Positions 11,511-22,272 are shown, counted from the first letter of the stretch. The stretch is DNA of 64,000 bases from Branchipolynoe longqiensis (GCA_030323885.1 CM059187.1:126709525-126773524); one strand, 5' to 3'. The notes: generated from the letters alone by a model not told the origin. Made by a program: numbers and translations.

Positions 11511-12365
11511 ATAGCGGCTGCCTTCCGTCCGGTAACCCTACACTGTGCCAGCACTTTGCGCCTCCTCCCGTCTTTACCCTGCCTGATTACGTCTCGGCGC
11601 AGACACAAGACAATCAGGCACCACTCGGCTACAATAGACGCCTGTGCCGGCCCAACAATGGACATCCCCACTTCAGCAATGATTCACCGCTACTCCATCA
11701 TCCCCAGCACAAAGTGAACATGAACCCTTCTAACTATACAAACACACATATATAGACGCAAACATAAAGTATCGATTATACATTACGATGACTTTGCTAA
11801 TCATTATTTTAATCAAATAGCATTCACGTTGTGCTCATACAACGCGCTTGCAAGTCAAACCCCAATTTCGATTTGTGTGTGTTATATATGCGAATTGCTA
11901 GTGATACATGGAACACCAGAAACCGCTCCACGACTGCATCTCCACATCCGGCAAAGCCATCTAGTTATTCTCAAGTCAAGGATAATTTTACCCGTCTTAC
12001 TAAACACCCCTATTAGTATTAACTCTGCAGTCACCGGTGAAAGTGCGTAGGACTGCATCTACTGGAATCGAATTGTGGACATTAAATTCGGGAACCAATT
12101 TTAATAATACTAAAAGTAATACGCGCTTTAAATGTGCATATATAAATAAATATACATATATTTGTTTGTATTTAAAAGATATTATATATACCACAGGGTT
12201 TGTGTATATTAAAGTACGACACCAAAGTAGGATTTGCTGGTATATTCCTGACGTGTTACTGTTAGCCACCCGTACCTTGACGACACCTCAATGATACAGA
12301 CGCGGAAGGTCGCAGTGGGTCAGCGGACATGGCTAGCGGCCACCACGTGATAAGGCAACTGCCAC
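11511..12365. other. No gene recognised
   Basis: Ordinary single-copy-looking sequence with short open frames only. Confidence 0.5.
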
Positions 12366-12369
12366 ACAT

Positions 12370-13300
12370 CGTATGCATGTGTATGTGTATGTATATGTAT
12401 GTGTATGTATGTATGTATGTGTATGTGTATGTATGTGTACGTATGTGTATGTGTATGTATGTGTATGTATGTGTATGTATGTGTATGTATGTGTATGTAT
12501 GTGTATATATGTGTATGTATGTGTATGTGTATGTATGTGTATGTGTGTATGTGTGTATGTTTGTATGTGTGTATGGATGTGTATGTATGTGTATGTATGT
12601 GTATGTGTGTATGTATGTGTATGTATGTGTATGTATGTGTATGTATGTGTATGTATGTGTATGTATGTGTATGTATGTGCATGTATGTGTATGTATGTGT
12701 ATGCATGTGTATGCATGTGTATGTATGTATATATATGTGTATGTATGTGTATGTATGTGTATGTATGTGTATGTATGCATATGTATGTGTATGTATGTGT
12801 ATGTATGTATATATGTGTGTATGTATGTATGTGTATGTATTTGTATGTATGGGTATGTATCAGTAGGTTTATGGATATATGTGTATGCATGTGTATGCAT
12901 GTGTATGGGTATGTACATGTAGGTATGTGTATGTATGTGTGCATGTGTATGTATGTGTATGTTTATGCATATGTGGTTATGCATGTGTATGTAGGTGTAT
13001 GCGTGTATGTATGTGTATGGGTGTATGTATGTGTATGCATGTGTATTTGTGTATGTATGTGTATGTGTGTATGTATGTGTATGTATATGTATGTATGTAT
13101 GTATGTGTATGTATGTGTATGTATGTGTATGCATGTGTATGCATGTGTATGTATGTGTATGCATGTGCATGTATGTGCATGCATGTGTATGTATGTGTAT
13201 GTATGTGTATGTACATGTTTGTATGTATCTGCATGTATGTGTATGCATATGTATGTATGTATGTGTATGTATGTTTGTATGAATGTGTGTGTAATTTATT
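12370..13300. repeat. TGTATGTA/TATG microsatellite, ~930 bp
   Basis: A long array of TATG and TGTATG words with rare substitutions (GCATG, GGGTATG). All three frames stay open on both strands, giving Tyr/Val/Cys/Met and Thr/His/Ile repeats that mimic proteins of up to 377 residues. Weaker remnants continue at 13,330-13,560 and 13,868-13,975. Confidence 0.95.
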
Positions 13301-13587
13301 CCTCACATATGTGTGTGTACACACATATGTATCAGTACATGTATGTGTGTATGTACCTGTCGATATCTGTGGATGTGTGTGGTTGTGGATGCGGGAAATG
13401 TTGCATAGGTTTGTATTATATGTGTGTGCTTGAGTTTTATGGGTGGGTGTATGAATGTGTGTATTTATGGGTATATGTGTGGGGGCATGGGTGTGGATGC
13501 ATATAATGCTGATGTATATATGAGGGTCGGCATGGGTCGGCATACACATACACTCACACACATACATACTATGCATATATGTAGGTA

Positions 13588-13850
13588 TGTTTGTTGTCGC
13601 TTTACGTACCAACAATATCTAAGTTCATATAACAGGAACCACTCAGGGCGATTTTATAGTGCTGCTCCAGTAGGAGATCAACCTGTCGGCACTATGAGTA
13701 TGATCCAACTTCCCACACAGCAAGTTCCCACTCAGTGGCATTATGCAATACTGAACTAACCAGTCTTTGGACTATCCTAGTAGTGCAGAGCGCCAGGCTT
13801 AATTTGACTTGATTCAAATTCCCGACCTTCCGCCCGTGAACCTGACCTTC
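13588..13850 (-). mobile_element. SINE family 1, diverged
   Basis: In reverse orientation this carries the 3' end (GTTGTCGCTTTACGTACC, near 13,590-13,610), the TTTATAGTGCTGCTCCAGTA segment and CTGAACTAACCAGTCTTTGG, as in the full copies at 15,664-15,990 and 38,241-38,572. The tRNA-like head is degraded. Confidence 0.8.
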
Positions 13851-14273
13851 CGCGCGGGAAGCCTGCGCATTTGTATGTACGTTGGTGTATGTATATGTGA
13901 ATACATGGGTGTGTTGATGCGTGTGTGGGTATGTATGTATCTATGTATGTATATATGTGTGTATGTATAATTACAATATACCCTGGTTAAGAAGAAAAGA
14001 GTGAAAACACGGCCGAGTATTTGATATTCTCACACACGGATTCGCCTTCTGAACTGGCTGAGTTCACTGTTGCATTAGTCACACCCACTTCTCGAGTCAG
14101 GCATGACGTCTGATCCATTGATGGGCCCCTACTGATATTCTCACGCTACATCGCAATCTAAAGTTATCCTCTTCCTCAGATGTTAATGTTATCTTCACAT
14201 CATGTAATAGGTTTTGATTCTACCCAGCTCGGGATATGTTCCTGCAATTAGAATAGGTCAAAGCTGTGGTGCG
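13851..14273. other. No gene recognised
   Basis: Contains a short TATG remnant (13,868-13,975) and otherwise unremarkable sequence. Confidence 0.5.
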
Positions 14274-14623
14274 TTAAAGCCGCATGGTCCGATGATTTTG
14301 AGTTTCTGTCATTTTTTTTGGAGATAAATATATTAGGTTGATCATTATAATCTACATTACTTTAGTTTGAAGCCACTTTTATTTTAAAGTTTTGAGATAT
14401 TTGAAGTGCAAACATGGCAAATTAATTTAGGCAAGCACACCAAAACTCAGATACTATGAGCTTATGCAGTCACATGTGTCATTAAATTGCACAGTGTTCC
14501 CTTCTATGGGGTGACATATGTTTAATAAGTGAACCAGTTTCTAAGTTAGATATGTAGAATCAAAAGTAGATAATTGTCTTGGTTTTAAAATTGGGATATT
14601 TTCATCGGACTATGCAGCTTTAA
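14274..14623. mobile_element. TTAA-type MITE, complete, 350 bp including TTAA ends
   Basis: It starts TTAAAGCCGCATGGTCCGAT and ends ATCGGACTATGCAGCTTTAA, giving ~20-bp TIRs and a TTAA target at both ends. A second copy, inverted and split by a SINE, is at 32,390-33,234. A possible diverged third copy is near 27,402-27,510. There is no coding capacity. A TTAA target fits piggyBac- or Kolobok-type transposition (inference). Confidence 0.85.
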
Positions 14624-14687
14624 CTAACTTACCATTAGGGTAATAGTGTGGAGTAGTGACGGGTCAGGGTGGAGGGCGAGGTGTAAG

Positions 14688-15522
14688 CAGAGAGCGTGTG
14701 CATAAACAGATGAGAGGGACAACTCTCATACTCGACCGTGTAACAGCTGCCGACTGTGGCGCTCCAAGTGGTGGTTGTTGAACAGTTTACGCATATGGGC
14801 AAACTCTAGGCATTGTCAATGGCAGTGAGCAATCTTCATACTGAAAACGTTAAACATCCCTAAAACCACACCACCTAGAAACAAACTGATTGGAATACAC
14901 ATAGAAAACATGTTTACCAAAAAGATTATATTAAATTGATACGGTTAGGGTTCTGGATTTCTATTAAATTTGAATAAATCTGACGTTTTGCACTGCGCGT
15001 ACCGGCATACTCAATGCATTGTCAATGGCAGTGAGCAATCTTCAGAGACAAAAAGTTAAATATCTCTAAAACTACAACACCTAGAAACAAACTGATTGGA
15101 ATACACATAGAAAACATGTTTACCAAAAACATTATATTAAATTGATATGGTTAGGGTTCTGGATTTCTATTAATTTGGAATAAAACTGACGTTTTTCACT
15201 ACGCGTACGGCAAACTCAATGCATTGTCAATGGCGGTGAGCAATCTTCATACAGAAAAAGTGAAATATCTCTAAAACCACACCATCTAGAAACAAATCGC
15301 TTTGTACACATATAGAAAACATACTCAACGAATAGATTATATTAAATTTATAAGGTTAGGGTTCTGGATTTCTATTAATTTTGAATAAAACAAATGTTTT
15401 GCACTGCACATACCGTCAAACTCAAAGCTTGTTCAACAATAACCGCCAGGAGCGCCACTGTAGCCTATGTTACCGATTTTCGCGGGAGTTGTCCCTCTCA
15501 TCTGTTTATATACACGCTCTAT
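14688..15522. mobile_element. hAT-like non-autonomous element with internal 206-bp tandem repeats
   Basis: TIRs of roughly 90 bp begin CAGAGAGCGTGTGCATAAAC on the left. They match, with indels, the reverse complement of the right end (through GATGAGAGGGACAACTC and the GTTGTTGAACA segment). The identical 8-mer GGTGTAAG lies at 14,680-14,687 and 15,523-15,530, as expected for an 8-bp target-site duplication. An 8-bp duplication and a CAG-start TIR fit the hAT superfamily. No transposase frame exists; the core is three tandem repeats. Confidence 0.8.
14811..15427. repeat. Three tandem 206-bp repeats
   Basis: Copies begin CATTGTCAATGGC at 14,811, 15,017 and 15,222 (periods 206 and 205 bp). Each contains ATCTCTAAAAC-like sequence, AACACATAGAAAACAT-like sequence and GGTTAGGGTTCTGG. 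Copies 1 and 2 are closer to each other than to copy 3. Confidence 0.92.
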
Positions 15523-15608
15523 GGTGTAAGGATGGCAGAAGTAGATAGTAACCGTGTTTGACCCACAGTGACATAATGGATTAAGCAGATTAGCACCCAG
15601 TGCAACGC

Positions 15609-15609
<1 letters not shown>

Positions 15610-15651
<42 letters not shown>

Positions 15652-15660
15652 TAATATAAT
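15610..15660. repeat. (TA)n microsatellite
   Basis: TA run with one TG interruption and an AATATAATATA end, directly 5' of the SINE head. Confidence 0.9.
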
Positions 15661-15663
15661 ATA

Positions 15664-15990
15664 CCGGGCGCAGTGGCCGAATCGGTAGAGCGCGGGCCTC
15701 GGGTTCGAAAGGTCGGGAGTTCGGTTCCCGGACAAGTCAAACCAATGACTTATACAATTGATACTTGTCGCTTCCCAGCCTGGTGCTCAGTATTAATAGG
15801 ATAGGACAACGACTGATTAGCTCAGTGTCAGGAAAATGAGACTGAGTGGGATATTGGATCATGATGCCAGCGGCTTGGTCTCCCAGCATTGTAAAGTTGT
15901 CATGAGTGTGCACTGTCACAAGTCGGTACCCATCCTGATATAACCATAGATGCTGCCAGGACATAAAACTCCAACAACCAACCAATCAAA
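15664..15990 (+). mobile_element. SINE family 1, full length
   Basis: The tRNA-like head (15,664-15,735) has box A-like TGGCCGAATCGGTAGAGCG and box B-like AGTTCGGTTCC. The body includes AGTCAAACCAATGACTTATA, TAGGATAGGACAACGACTG and TTAGCTCAGTGTCAGG. The 3' end is CATCCTGATATAACCATAG, then GCCAGGACATAAAACTCC, then CAACAACCAACC. It is flanked by (TA)n on both sides. Together with 38,241-38,572 it defines the family consensus. The head resembles a tRNA gene in boxes A and B only, with no convincing cloverleaf, so I do not call a tRNA. Confidence 0.85.
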
Positions 15991-15994
15991 TATA

Positions 15995-16022
15995 TATGCA
16001 TATATATATATATGCATATATA

Positions 16023-16066
<44 letters not shown>
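15995..16066. repeat. (TA)n microsatellite
   Basis: TATATGCATATA-interrupted TA array immediately after the SINE tail. Confidence 0.9.
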
Positions 16067-16068
<2 letters not shown>

Positions 16069-16860
16069 GTCAGTGGTGGCACTCTGCAGTACACAAAGAG
16101 GACCTCCTCATTGTTACAAGGTGACAAACCCCTACTTCCCCCACTGTGACCATCCACCATCAGCAGACGGTGTTTGTCAGCTGCCTGCTTGAGGTGTTTA
16201 TATCATCACCCTCCAGTGTTTGATCAGATGTCTCTCTCAGGCCGCGCCCTTTAATGTATTGTTTACGCAGGCTTTACATACTTTCAATACAAGTGCATTA
16301 GTTGATCGGCCTTTCAATGGTGGGTGGAGGGGGGAGGTGAGAATGCGCGCGGTGGGTGGGTGCGGTTGGGGGGAGGGGGGGCGGCGGTGTGCACCACGGC
16401 CCGCAACTCACTCAGCACACACACACACACACACAGCCACCCACTCACTCACGGACCGTTCCTCCTATTCTAGCCACCTCTTTTCTAAAGCATCCAACAC
16501 CCCACTCTCTTTCGCTATTTCTCCTGAGTTCCTTGTTACCAAATACCAGGTCCATAGTGTGATGCAGGTCCAGGCCCAGGCCCAAGTCCACATTGTGATG
16601 CTCCTTGCCTTGCTTGAGCTGAAGGGTTTCAACTTCAAGGAAAAGGCCGCTGGTACATATAATATGGAAAGATGGTGACAAGGTCACTGCGTCCATTATA
16701 AATATATATATATATGCATATATATATATACATATATATGCTGTATAAGCCAGTTCTCAGAAAAATAAAAAATAAGAAATGATTGTTTGCCACTATACAG
16801 ACAAAGAAACTTATTTATTTTGGCCACATCATTCATTAGAGTTCAATATACCGTACATTG
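16067..16860. other. No gene recognised
   Basis: Mixed DNA with a (CA)n run at 16,417-16,434 and TA runs near 16,700-16,740. A 152-residue frame from 16,220 contains a Gln/Val repeat but no domain I recognise. Confidence 0.5.
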
Positions 16861-16866
16861 TTGGAA

Positions 16867-17035
16867 GGGAAGGTGAATGGCAGCAGAGGGAGAGGGAGAC
16901 CAAGAACATCATGGTTTACAAATATTTCACAGTGGACAGGCTTGAATTATTCAGTCTATCAGAACAGCACACCATCGGGACAAGTGGAGAACCATTGCAT
17001 CCACCCCTCGACTAGAGGACAGAACTATTGATTGA
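16867..17035 (+). pseudogene. Non-LTR retrotransposon (LINE) ORF C-terminus, frameshifted remnant
   Basis: The frame at 16,867 encodes GSRGRGRPRTSW followed by an ISQWTG-like stretch. After a shift near 16,965-16,976 the next frame encodes RDKWRTIASTPRLEDRTID and then a stop at 17,033-17,035. This GRGRPR...W...WTG...RD.WR order is typical of the extreme C-terminus of LINE-encoded reverse transcriptase polyproteins. A (GATT)n tail of about four units follows. The reverse transcriptase core is missing, so this is a 5'-truncated, broken copy. The clade cannot be assigned from so short a piece. Confidence 0.7.
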
Positions 17036-17039
17036 TTGA

Positions 17040-17200
17040 TTGATAAGCCATTATATGAGTATAATAAGGCCGGAAGCTTCCATCTGCTCCCCAGCTCTAT
17101 CTACTCCCCCCAGTCATCGACTGGTGGAGCCTGCTTAACCTACAAACTTCCATCCTACTCACACTAAGATCCGTTAGGGGGCGCCACACGTCTGTGCACG
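17040..17200 (+). repeat. TA-anchored dispersed repeat, copy 1
   Basis: Begins AAGCCATTATATGAGTATAA, then AAGGCCGGAAG, TCTACTCCCCCCAG and TCATCGACTGG. It aligns with 17,385-17,525 and, inverted, with 31,150-31,325. Confidence 0.75.
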
Positions 17201-17354
17201 CACCACTGACCCCCCCCCCCCCCTACATACACTCACCATACCGCCGGATTTTTATTTTTGGTAAGGGGCATAGGTCCTCTTGCCAGAGATTACAACTCTT
17301 CCCCACTATCAGTATCATGTCTTGTGTCTTTCTTTATTATGTAGAACAATTATT

Positions 17355-17530
17355 ATATACATATATATAAATATATATATATGCTGTAGAAGCCATTATA
17401 TGAGTATAATAAGCCGGGAGATTCATCTACTCCCCCAGCCACTAAGTCATCGGCTGGTCACCTAAACATTCGGTCATCTAGTTTCTCATGATCTGAGCAC
17501 GTGGCGCCACCTGTTCGCCCATACCTCAGC
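17355..17530 (+). repeat. TA-anchored dispersed repeat, copy 2
   Basis: A (TA)n run is followed by GCTGTAGAAGCCATTATATG, ATAATAAGCCGGGAGATTC, GTCATCGGCTGGTCACCTA and CACGTGGCGCCACCTG. The start at a TA run is shared with other copies, so the TA tract is either part of the element or its preferred target. Confidence 0.75.
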
Positions 17531-17564
17531 AGCCCTGCATTCACTCACTATGCTGCTGACATTT

Positions 17565-17669
17565 ATACATACATATACATACACTCATACACATACATAC
17601 TATGCATATATGTATACACATATATACATATATACATATATACACATATATATATACATATATATATAC

Positions 17670-17700
<31 letters not shown>

Positions 17701-17815
17701 CATATGTATACATATATACATATATTTGCATATATATATATGTACATACATATATATATATATACATATATGTACATATATATATACGTATACACATATA
17801 TATATATATATATAC
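17565..17815. repeat. CATATA/TATA microsatellite
   Basis: An array of ACATATATATACATATA variants. Tyr/Ile/His frames on both strands are repeat-derived. Confidence 0.95.
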
Positions 17816-18721
17816 TTGACGCTTAGGGTGAATTACAAAAAGAATTATACGGTATTTATTCTGCACTAGGATTCCATTTATTATTGATATGACTGGTTTG
17901 TTCCGGGTGGGGATAAAGTGAATATTTGTAATAGATAGTTAATGCCTGGAGCTGGGTGGTGGTGTGAAGCCAGATCATAGCAGTGGATACACATTGCCAA
18001 GTGAAAGCGCAAGGGGTGGGACAAGGGTGTGTGCACAAGCGGGTGTGTGATGGTTGGGTCGAATCACCTAACTGCTGTCCAAATGCGTAGCTGATGAGTA
18101 TCCTATATAGGCATGGTGATGGGTAGATAAAAGATTCACCCGGTACTTGTAATGCATCGGTGAACGACAACATAGTGTAAATACGGGCGAAAATAGCTTT
18201 AGTATGGAACATGAAGTAGAAACTGTGGTTCCATGATCAAATGGCTACATATATTGGCACAGATTTGGTGAAATGGGAAGGAATGCAAAAGTCCAAGATG
18301 GCGGCCATAAAACGTCGTCGATTTCAATGTTAAATCGTACAAAACTAGCTATTTTATTATATTTTTCAACTCAAAGGTAGCAGGTAAATATGAAGACATC
18401 TACAAAGAATAAATGTTGCTTCCTAGATTGTGAAATTAGGCTCTCATTTCATTAACCCGCTTTTTCGACCGTTTTTATATAGGGTTGGTATTCACCCATG
18501 TACTGTGAGTGCCAGGCGAATCCTTCATCTAGGTGATGGGATGATCTAGGTCTAGGGACAGTGGTGCAAACCATGGACATATTAGTCTGCTTTAAAGAAA
18601 CATAACACCGTTGACACATGTTTGTGCTAAATAAGAGGAACCATCGAAACTTAGGCACACGATCGACAAGATGCTCTATTTCATTTGTCTGTAACCTGAA
18701 AGGAAAACTTTCCAGAAATGT
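17816..18721. other. No gene recognised
   Basis: Unique-looking sequence without a supported gene. Short frames only. Confidence 0.5.
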
Positions 18722-18779
18722 TATGTAGCAGTCACACTACGACGACAAGGCCGACGACAGCCCAACGACTTGTCGTTTT

Positions 18780-19008
18780 GCTCTGTCGTCGGCTGTCGCT
18801 ACGGTGTCGTTACGTTGTCGTTCGGCTGTCGCCGCGACACCTCCGCGACAACTCCAGTTTCTCCACTGTCGCCCGGTTGTCGTCGGGTTTTTGTGCATGT
18901 TGAAAAACCTCGGCGACAGACGCTGTCGTTCGGCTGTCGCTACGCTGTCGCTACGCTGTCGCTACGCTGTCGTCTTGTCGCTAAGCTGTCGTTAAGTTGT
19001 CGCCGGGC
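18780..19008. repeat. CTGTCGCTACG motif array (left arm)
   Basis: Degenerate 11-12-bp units of GCTGTCGCTAC and CTGTCGTTCGG. The motif echoes the CGACGACA of the terminal repeat itself. Confidence 0.8.
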
Positions 19009-19148
19009 CCGTTTCTTCATATACACACACAGAGACACACACAGAGACACAACACAGAGTCACACACACAGACACACACAGAATGGGACGGTCCAAACAT
19101 AGCTCAGTTTAGCTTGCTTAGAGGGATGTTAGGACCGTCCCAAATATG

Positions 19149-19500
19149 AAGACTGCTTCCTAACAGGTCCGCCGCATAAACCTACATGTTTGCACCGTCC
19201 CATTCTTCATATTTCTCATGGAAACTGCTTCATGTGTGTCTCTGTGTGTGTAGTGGTGTGTGTTGTGTCTCTGTGTGTGTATCTGTGTGTGTGTGTGTGT
19301 ATTTCTTATGAAGACTGCTTCCTAACAGGTCCGCCGCATTGTCTAATACACATGTTTGTACCGTCCCATTTCTTCATATATCATATGGAGACTGCTTCCT
19401 CACAGGTCCGCCGCATAAACCTACATGTTTGCACCGTCCTATTCTTCATATTTCTCATGGAAACTGCTTCTTGTGTGTCTCTGTGTGTGTAGTGGTGTGT
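19149..19500. repeat. Internal duplication, copy 1
   Basis: Contains AAGACTGCTTCCTAACAGG, TCCGCCGCATAAACC, TTGCACCGTCCCATTC and a TGTGTCTCTGTGTGTG run. The whole block recurs about 980 bp downstream at 20,132-20,460 in the same order. Confidence 0.85.
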
Positions 19501-19504
19501 CTGT

Positions 19505-19700
19505 GTGTGTGTGTCTGTGTGTGTATCTGTGTATGTGTGTGTGTCTCTGTGTCTGTGTGTGTGCGTCTCTGTGTGTGTATGTGTCTGTGTGTGTCTCTTT
19601 GTCTGTGTGTGTCTCTGTGTTGTGTCTGTGTGTGTGTGTCTCTGTGTGTGTGTGTCTCTGTGTGTGTGTGTCTCTGTGTGTGTGTCTCTGTTGTGTCTCT
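19505..19700. repeat. (TG)n/TCTGTG microsatellite
   Basis: GTGTGTCTCTGTGTG variants. The Cys/Val frames are repeat-derived. Confidence 0.95.
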
Positions 19701-19718
19701 GTGTGTGCGATAAACCAC

Positions 19719-19930
19719 ACACACTCACACTCACTCACATTCACACTCACTATCACACTCACTATCACACTCACACTCACTATCACACTCACTATCACAC
19801 TCACTATCACACTCACTCACTATCACACTCACTATCACACTCACTCACTATCACACTCACTATCACACTCACTATCACACTCACTCACTATCACACTCAC
19901 TCACTATCACACTCACTATCACACTCACAT
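19719..19930. repeat. CACACTCACTAT tandem repeat
   Basis: About 200 bp of 12-bp CACACTCACTAT and 16-bp CACACTCACTCACTAT units. Confidence 0.95.
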
Positions 19931-19967
19931 GTTTGCACCCTCCCATTCTTCATATTTATCATGAAGA

Positions 19968-20132
19968 CCGTAATTATCAGTCGCCTCCTCCAGCCTTATA
20001 TCAATGGACAAATGCGACAGATGCTTTTCTGTTCGCACCACCTTGTCCCGGCTGTCCGTAATTATCGGTCGCCTCCTCCAGCCTTATATCAATGGACAAA
20101 TGTGACTGATGATTTTCTATCGCACCACCTTG
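19968..20132. repeat. ~87-bp direct duplication
   Basis: CGTAATTATCAGTCGCCTCC through GCACCACCTTG occurs twice (about 19,969-20,045 and 20,057-20,132) with a few substitutions. Confidence 0.85.
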
Positions 20133-20460
20133 AAGACTGCTTCCTAACAGGTCCGCCGCATAAACCTACATGTTTGCACCGTCCCATTCTTCATATTTCT
20201 CATGGAAACTGCTTCATGTGTGTCTCTGTGTGTGTAGTGGTGTGTGTGTGTGTATCTGTGTGTCTGTGTGTGTGTGTCTGTGTGTGTGGGTCCCATTCTT
20301 CATATTTCTTATGAAGACTGCTTCCTAACAGGTCCGCCGCATTGTCTAATACACATGTTTGTACCGTCCCATTTCTTCATATATCATATGGAGACTGCTT
20401 CCTCACAGGTCCGCCGCATAAACCTACATGTATGTCTCTGTGTGTGTAGTGGTGTGTGTG
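20132..20460. repeat. Internal duplication, copy 2
   Basis: Second copy of the 19,149-19,500 block, with a differing TG-microsatellite length. A third partial AAGACTGC module follows at 20,546. Confidence 0.85.
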
Positions 20461-20567
20461 TGTGTGTGTCTCTGTGTCTGTGTGTGTATCTGTTTCTGTG
20501 TGTGTGTGTCTGTGTGTGTGGGTCCCATTCTTCATATTTCTTATGAAGACTGCATCCGGGGGCACTG

Positions 20568-20614
20568 TCGCGGCACTGTCGCGGCACTGTCGCGGCACTG
20601 TCGCGGCACTGTCG
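20568..20614. repeat. 11-bp GGCACTGTCGC tandem repeat
   Basis: Four perfect units plus a partial. It is the reverse complement of the unit at 811-897 in the other family member. Confidence 0.9.
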
Positions 20615-20900
20615 TCCAACTTGGCCCGAATTTGCATATGTCGTCGGGTTTTCACAAAATCCAAGTCGCTGGGCTGTCGTCGCCGCTTGTCGTCGTAGTG
20701 TGACAGCCACATTAGATGAGAAGGGTGCGGACTAGTCAAATCGATGCATTGACAACTTTGAGAGAGCTTCATTGAAGTGATTATCAATTGAAAACACAAA
20801 TACTATACAGGTAATTCGCAGTTAGTGTAATGGTTATCTAGATGAGGTATTTACTAAAGAAAATAGGAGTCATTATATCATATATATCTGTATATTAATA

Positions 20901-20965
20901 CAGTATAACCCCGTCAAACCAAACTTGTTTGGATTAACCGATCATTGGTTTAACCGAGCTTTGAC
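20901..20965 (+). mobile_element. Solo arm of AACCCC-type TIR MITE
   Basis: TA then CAGTATAACCCCGTCAAACC, GGATTAACCGATCATTGG and TTTAACCGAGCTTTG. It matches the terminal arm of the neighbouring element at 21,051-21,375. It may be the outer element into which the neighbour inserted. Confidence 0.6.
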
Positions 20966-21050
20966 TTTGACTTGGCTTTGGCAAAAACGGGGGTGCATTA
21001 TGAATGTACAATGTTGTGGACACTATGATTACTGTTTTTTTATGTATATA

Positions 21051-21375
21051 CAGTTTAACCCCATTAAACCAGCCTCGGCTAAATCAAATGATCGGTTAAT
21101 CCTAACTTTATCCGGCGACCTGGCAAAATACTACCATTTATCATATAAAAAAGTTTCAGATGACCTTAAAACCACATAAAAGTTTGGTTTAACTGTACCG
21201 GAAGTGGCCTGGGGCCGACAATTTTGTTTGGATTAACCGATACTTTGGATTAACAAACTTTGGTTTAACCAACTTTTTTATATCATAAATGGTAGTATTT
21301 TGTCGGGCCGCCAAAAAAAGTTTGGATTAACGGATCGTTTGGTTTAACCGAGCTTGGTTTAATGGGGTTGTACTG
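21051..21375. mobile_element. Foldback-type pogo-like MITE with ~115-bp arms
   Basis: The left arm CAGTTTAACCCCATTAAACC ... AAATACTACCATTTATCATA is complementary to the right arm TATCATAAATGGTAGTATTT ... GGTTTAATGGGGTTGTACTG. TA flanks both ends (21,049-21,050 and 21,376-21,377). CAG ends and a TA target fit Tc1/mariner/pogo. It has no coding capacity. Confidence 0.8.
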
Positions 21376-21377
21376 TA

Positions 21378-22148
21378 CTGGGATTCAATCATTTGATTGG
21401 CGAGAGATGGGAGCTGTGGTGTTTGGTAATTGCTTTCAAAGGTACACAAGAAGAGATGGTTTTGTTAGTATCTCTGACCTGAAATAAGCCTGGACTGGAT
21501 GGTCAGTTTTCTGGTCAGTAGTTGTTGGGCACAGGTTGAATTCAGTCTCTGCTATCCCCTTCTCGAGGGGATGCAGAAGTCTAGTAAAAGGGAGGTTGTG
21601 CCACAACACCTGGTACCCGGAAAGTGATAGTCACACACACCGGATACAGCAGGGTCACGCATTGCACTAGTAAATTGTTACACTAAACTGCTATGAATCC
21701 CCCAAGCATAGAGTGGGATTTGTAAGCATGCTTTAGGCAAATACTGTGATTTTATTATTAGTTCAGTTGGAAGATTCTTCATAATACAACTTAAAAGCAC
21801 CACGGTTGATTATGCAGATGGGTAGAGTAAGGGGTCACGTCATTTTATTTTGGCTATGGATTAAGCAGAAAGGAGCAGATAGTAAAGCAGATGTCTGAGG
21901 CATTGGCATTGGGGTCTGCTGTTTTCCACACGCAACCCACGCAGGCCAACCAACACCTGACTCAGGCATTGTGAGTGCCGCGAAGTGAAGCTGCATTCGG
22001 CGAGCATTGTGTGTTCTCATGTTAAGTGTATTTCATGGATGGATGTGGAATTAGTCATTTGGGATCTAGCACACAAAATAAGTATCTGTGAAATAATATT
22101 TGTAAAACTTGAAAAAAAACAGGCATTAATGTTGGGCAATGTATTCAT
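21378..22148. other. No gene recognised
   Basis: Ordinary sequence with no supported gene. Confidence 0.5.
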
Positions 22149-22262
22149 CCAATATCCCACTCAGTCACATTATCCTGACACTGAGCTAATCAGTCTTTGT
22201 CCTATCCTATTAATAACGAGCACCACGGTCGGAAGCGACCAGCATCAATTGCATAAGTAATT
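22149..22262 (-). mobile_element. SINE family 1 body fragment
   Basis: AATATCCCACTCAGTCACAT, TGACACTGAGCTAATCAGTC and CCTATCCTATTAATAACGAG match the body in reverse. Both the tRNA head and the 3' tail are missing. Confidence 0.75.
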
Positions 22263-22272
22263 GGGTTCTTTT

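Larger units (their letters stand above)
18722..20715 (+). mobile_element. CGACA-family TIR element, complete, ~2 kb
   Basis: The left end is TATGTAGCAGTCACACTACG followed by ACGACAAG. The right end is CTTGTCGTCGTAGTGTGACA then GCCACATTAG, the near-perfect inverse. The left arm is built of CTGTCGCTACG-type units and carries the central motif GGTTTTTGTGCATGTTG plus its AAAAACC complement at 18,886-18,909. The interior is (CA)n/(TG)n, CACACTCACTAT arrays and a duplicated block. No transposase is encoded. Confidence 0.85.

Noticed and set aside
12373..13506. 377-residue Tyr/Val/Cys/Met plus-strand frame
   Set aside because: Pure TATG/TGTA repeat translation.
14811..15427. Interstitial telomeric repeat (GGTTAGGGTT once per 206-bp unit)
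   Set aside because: Only about one and a half telomere units per repeat, not tandem; probably coincidence.
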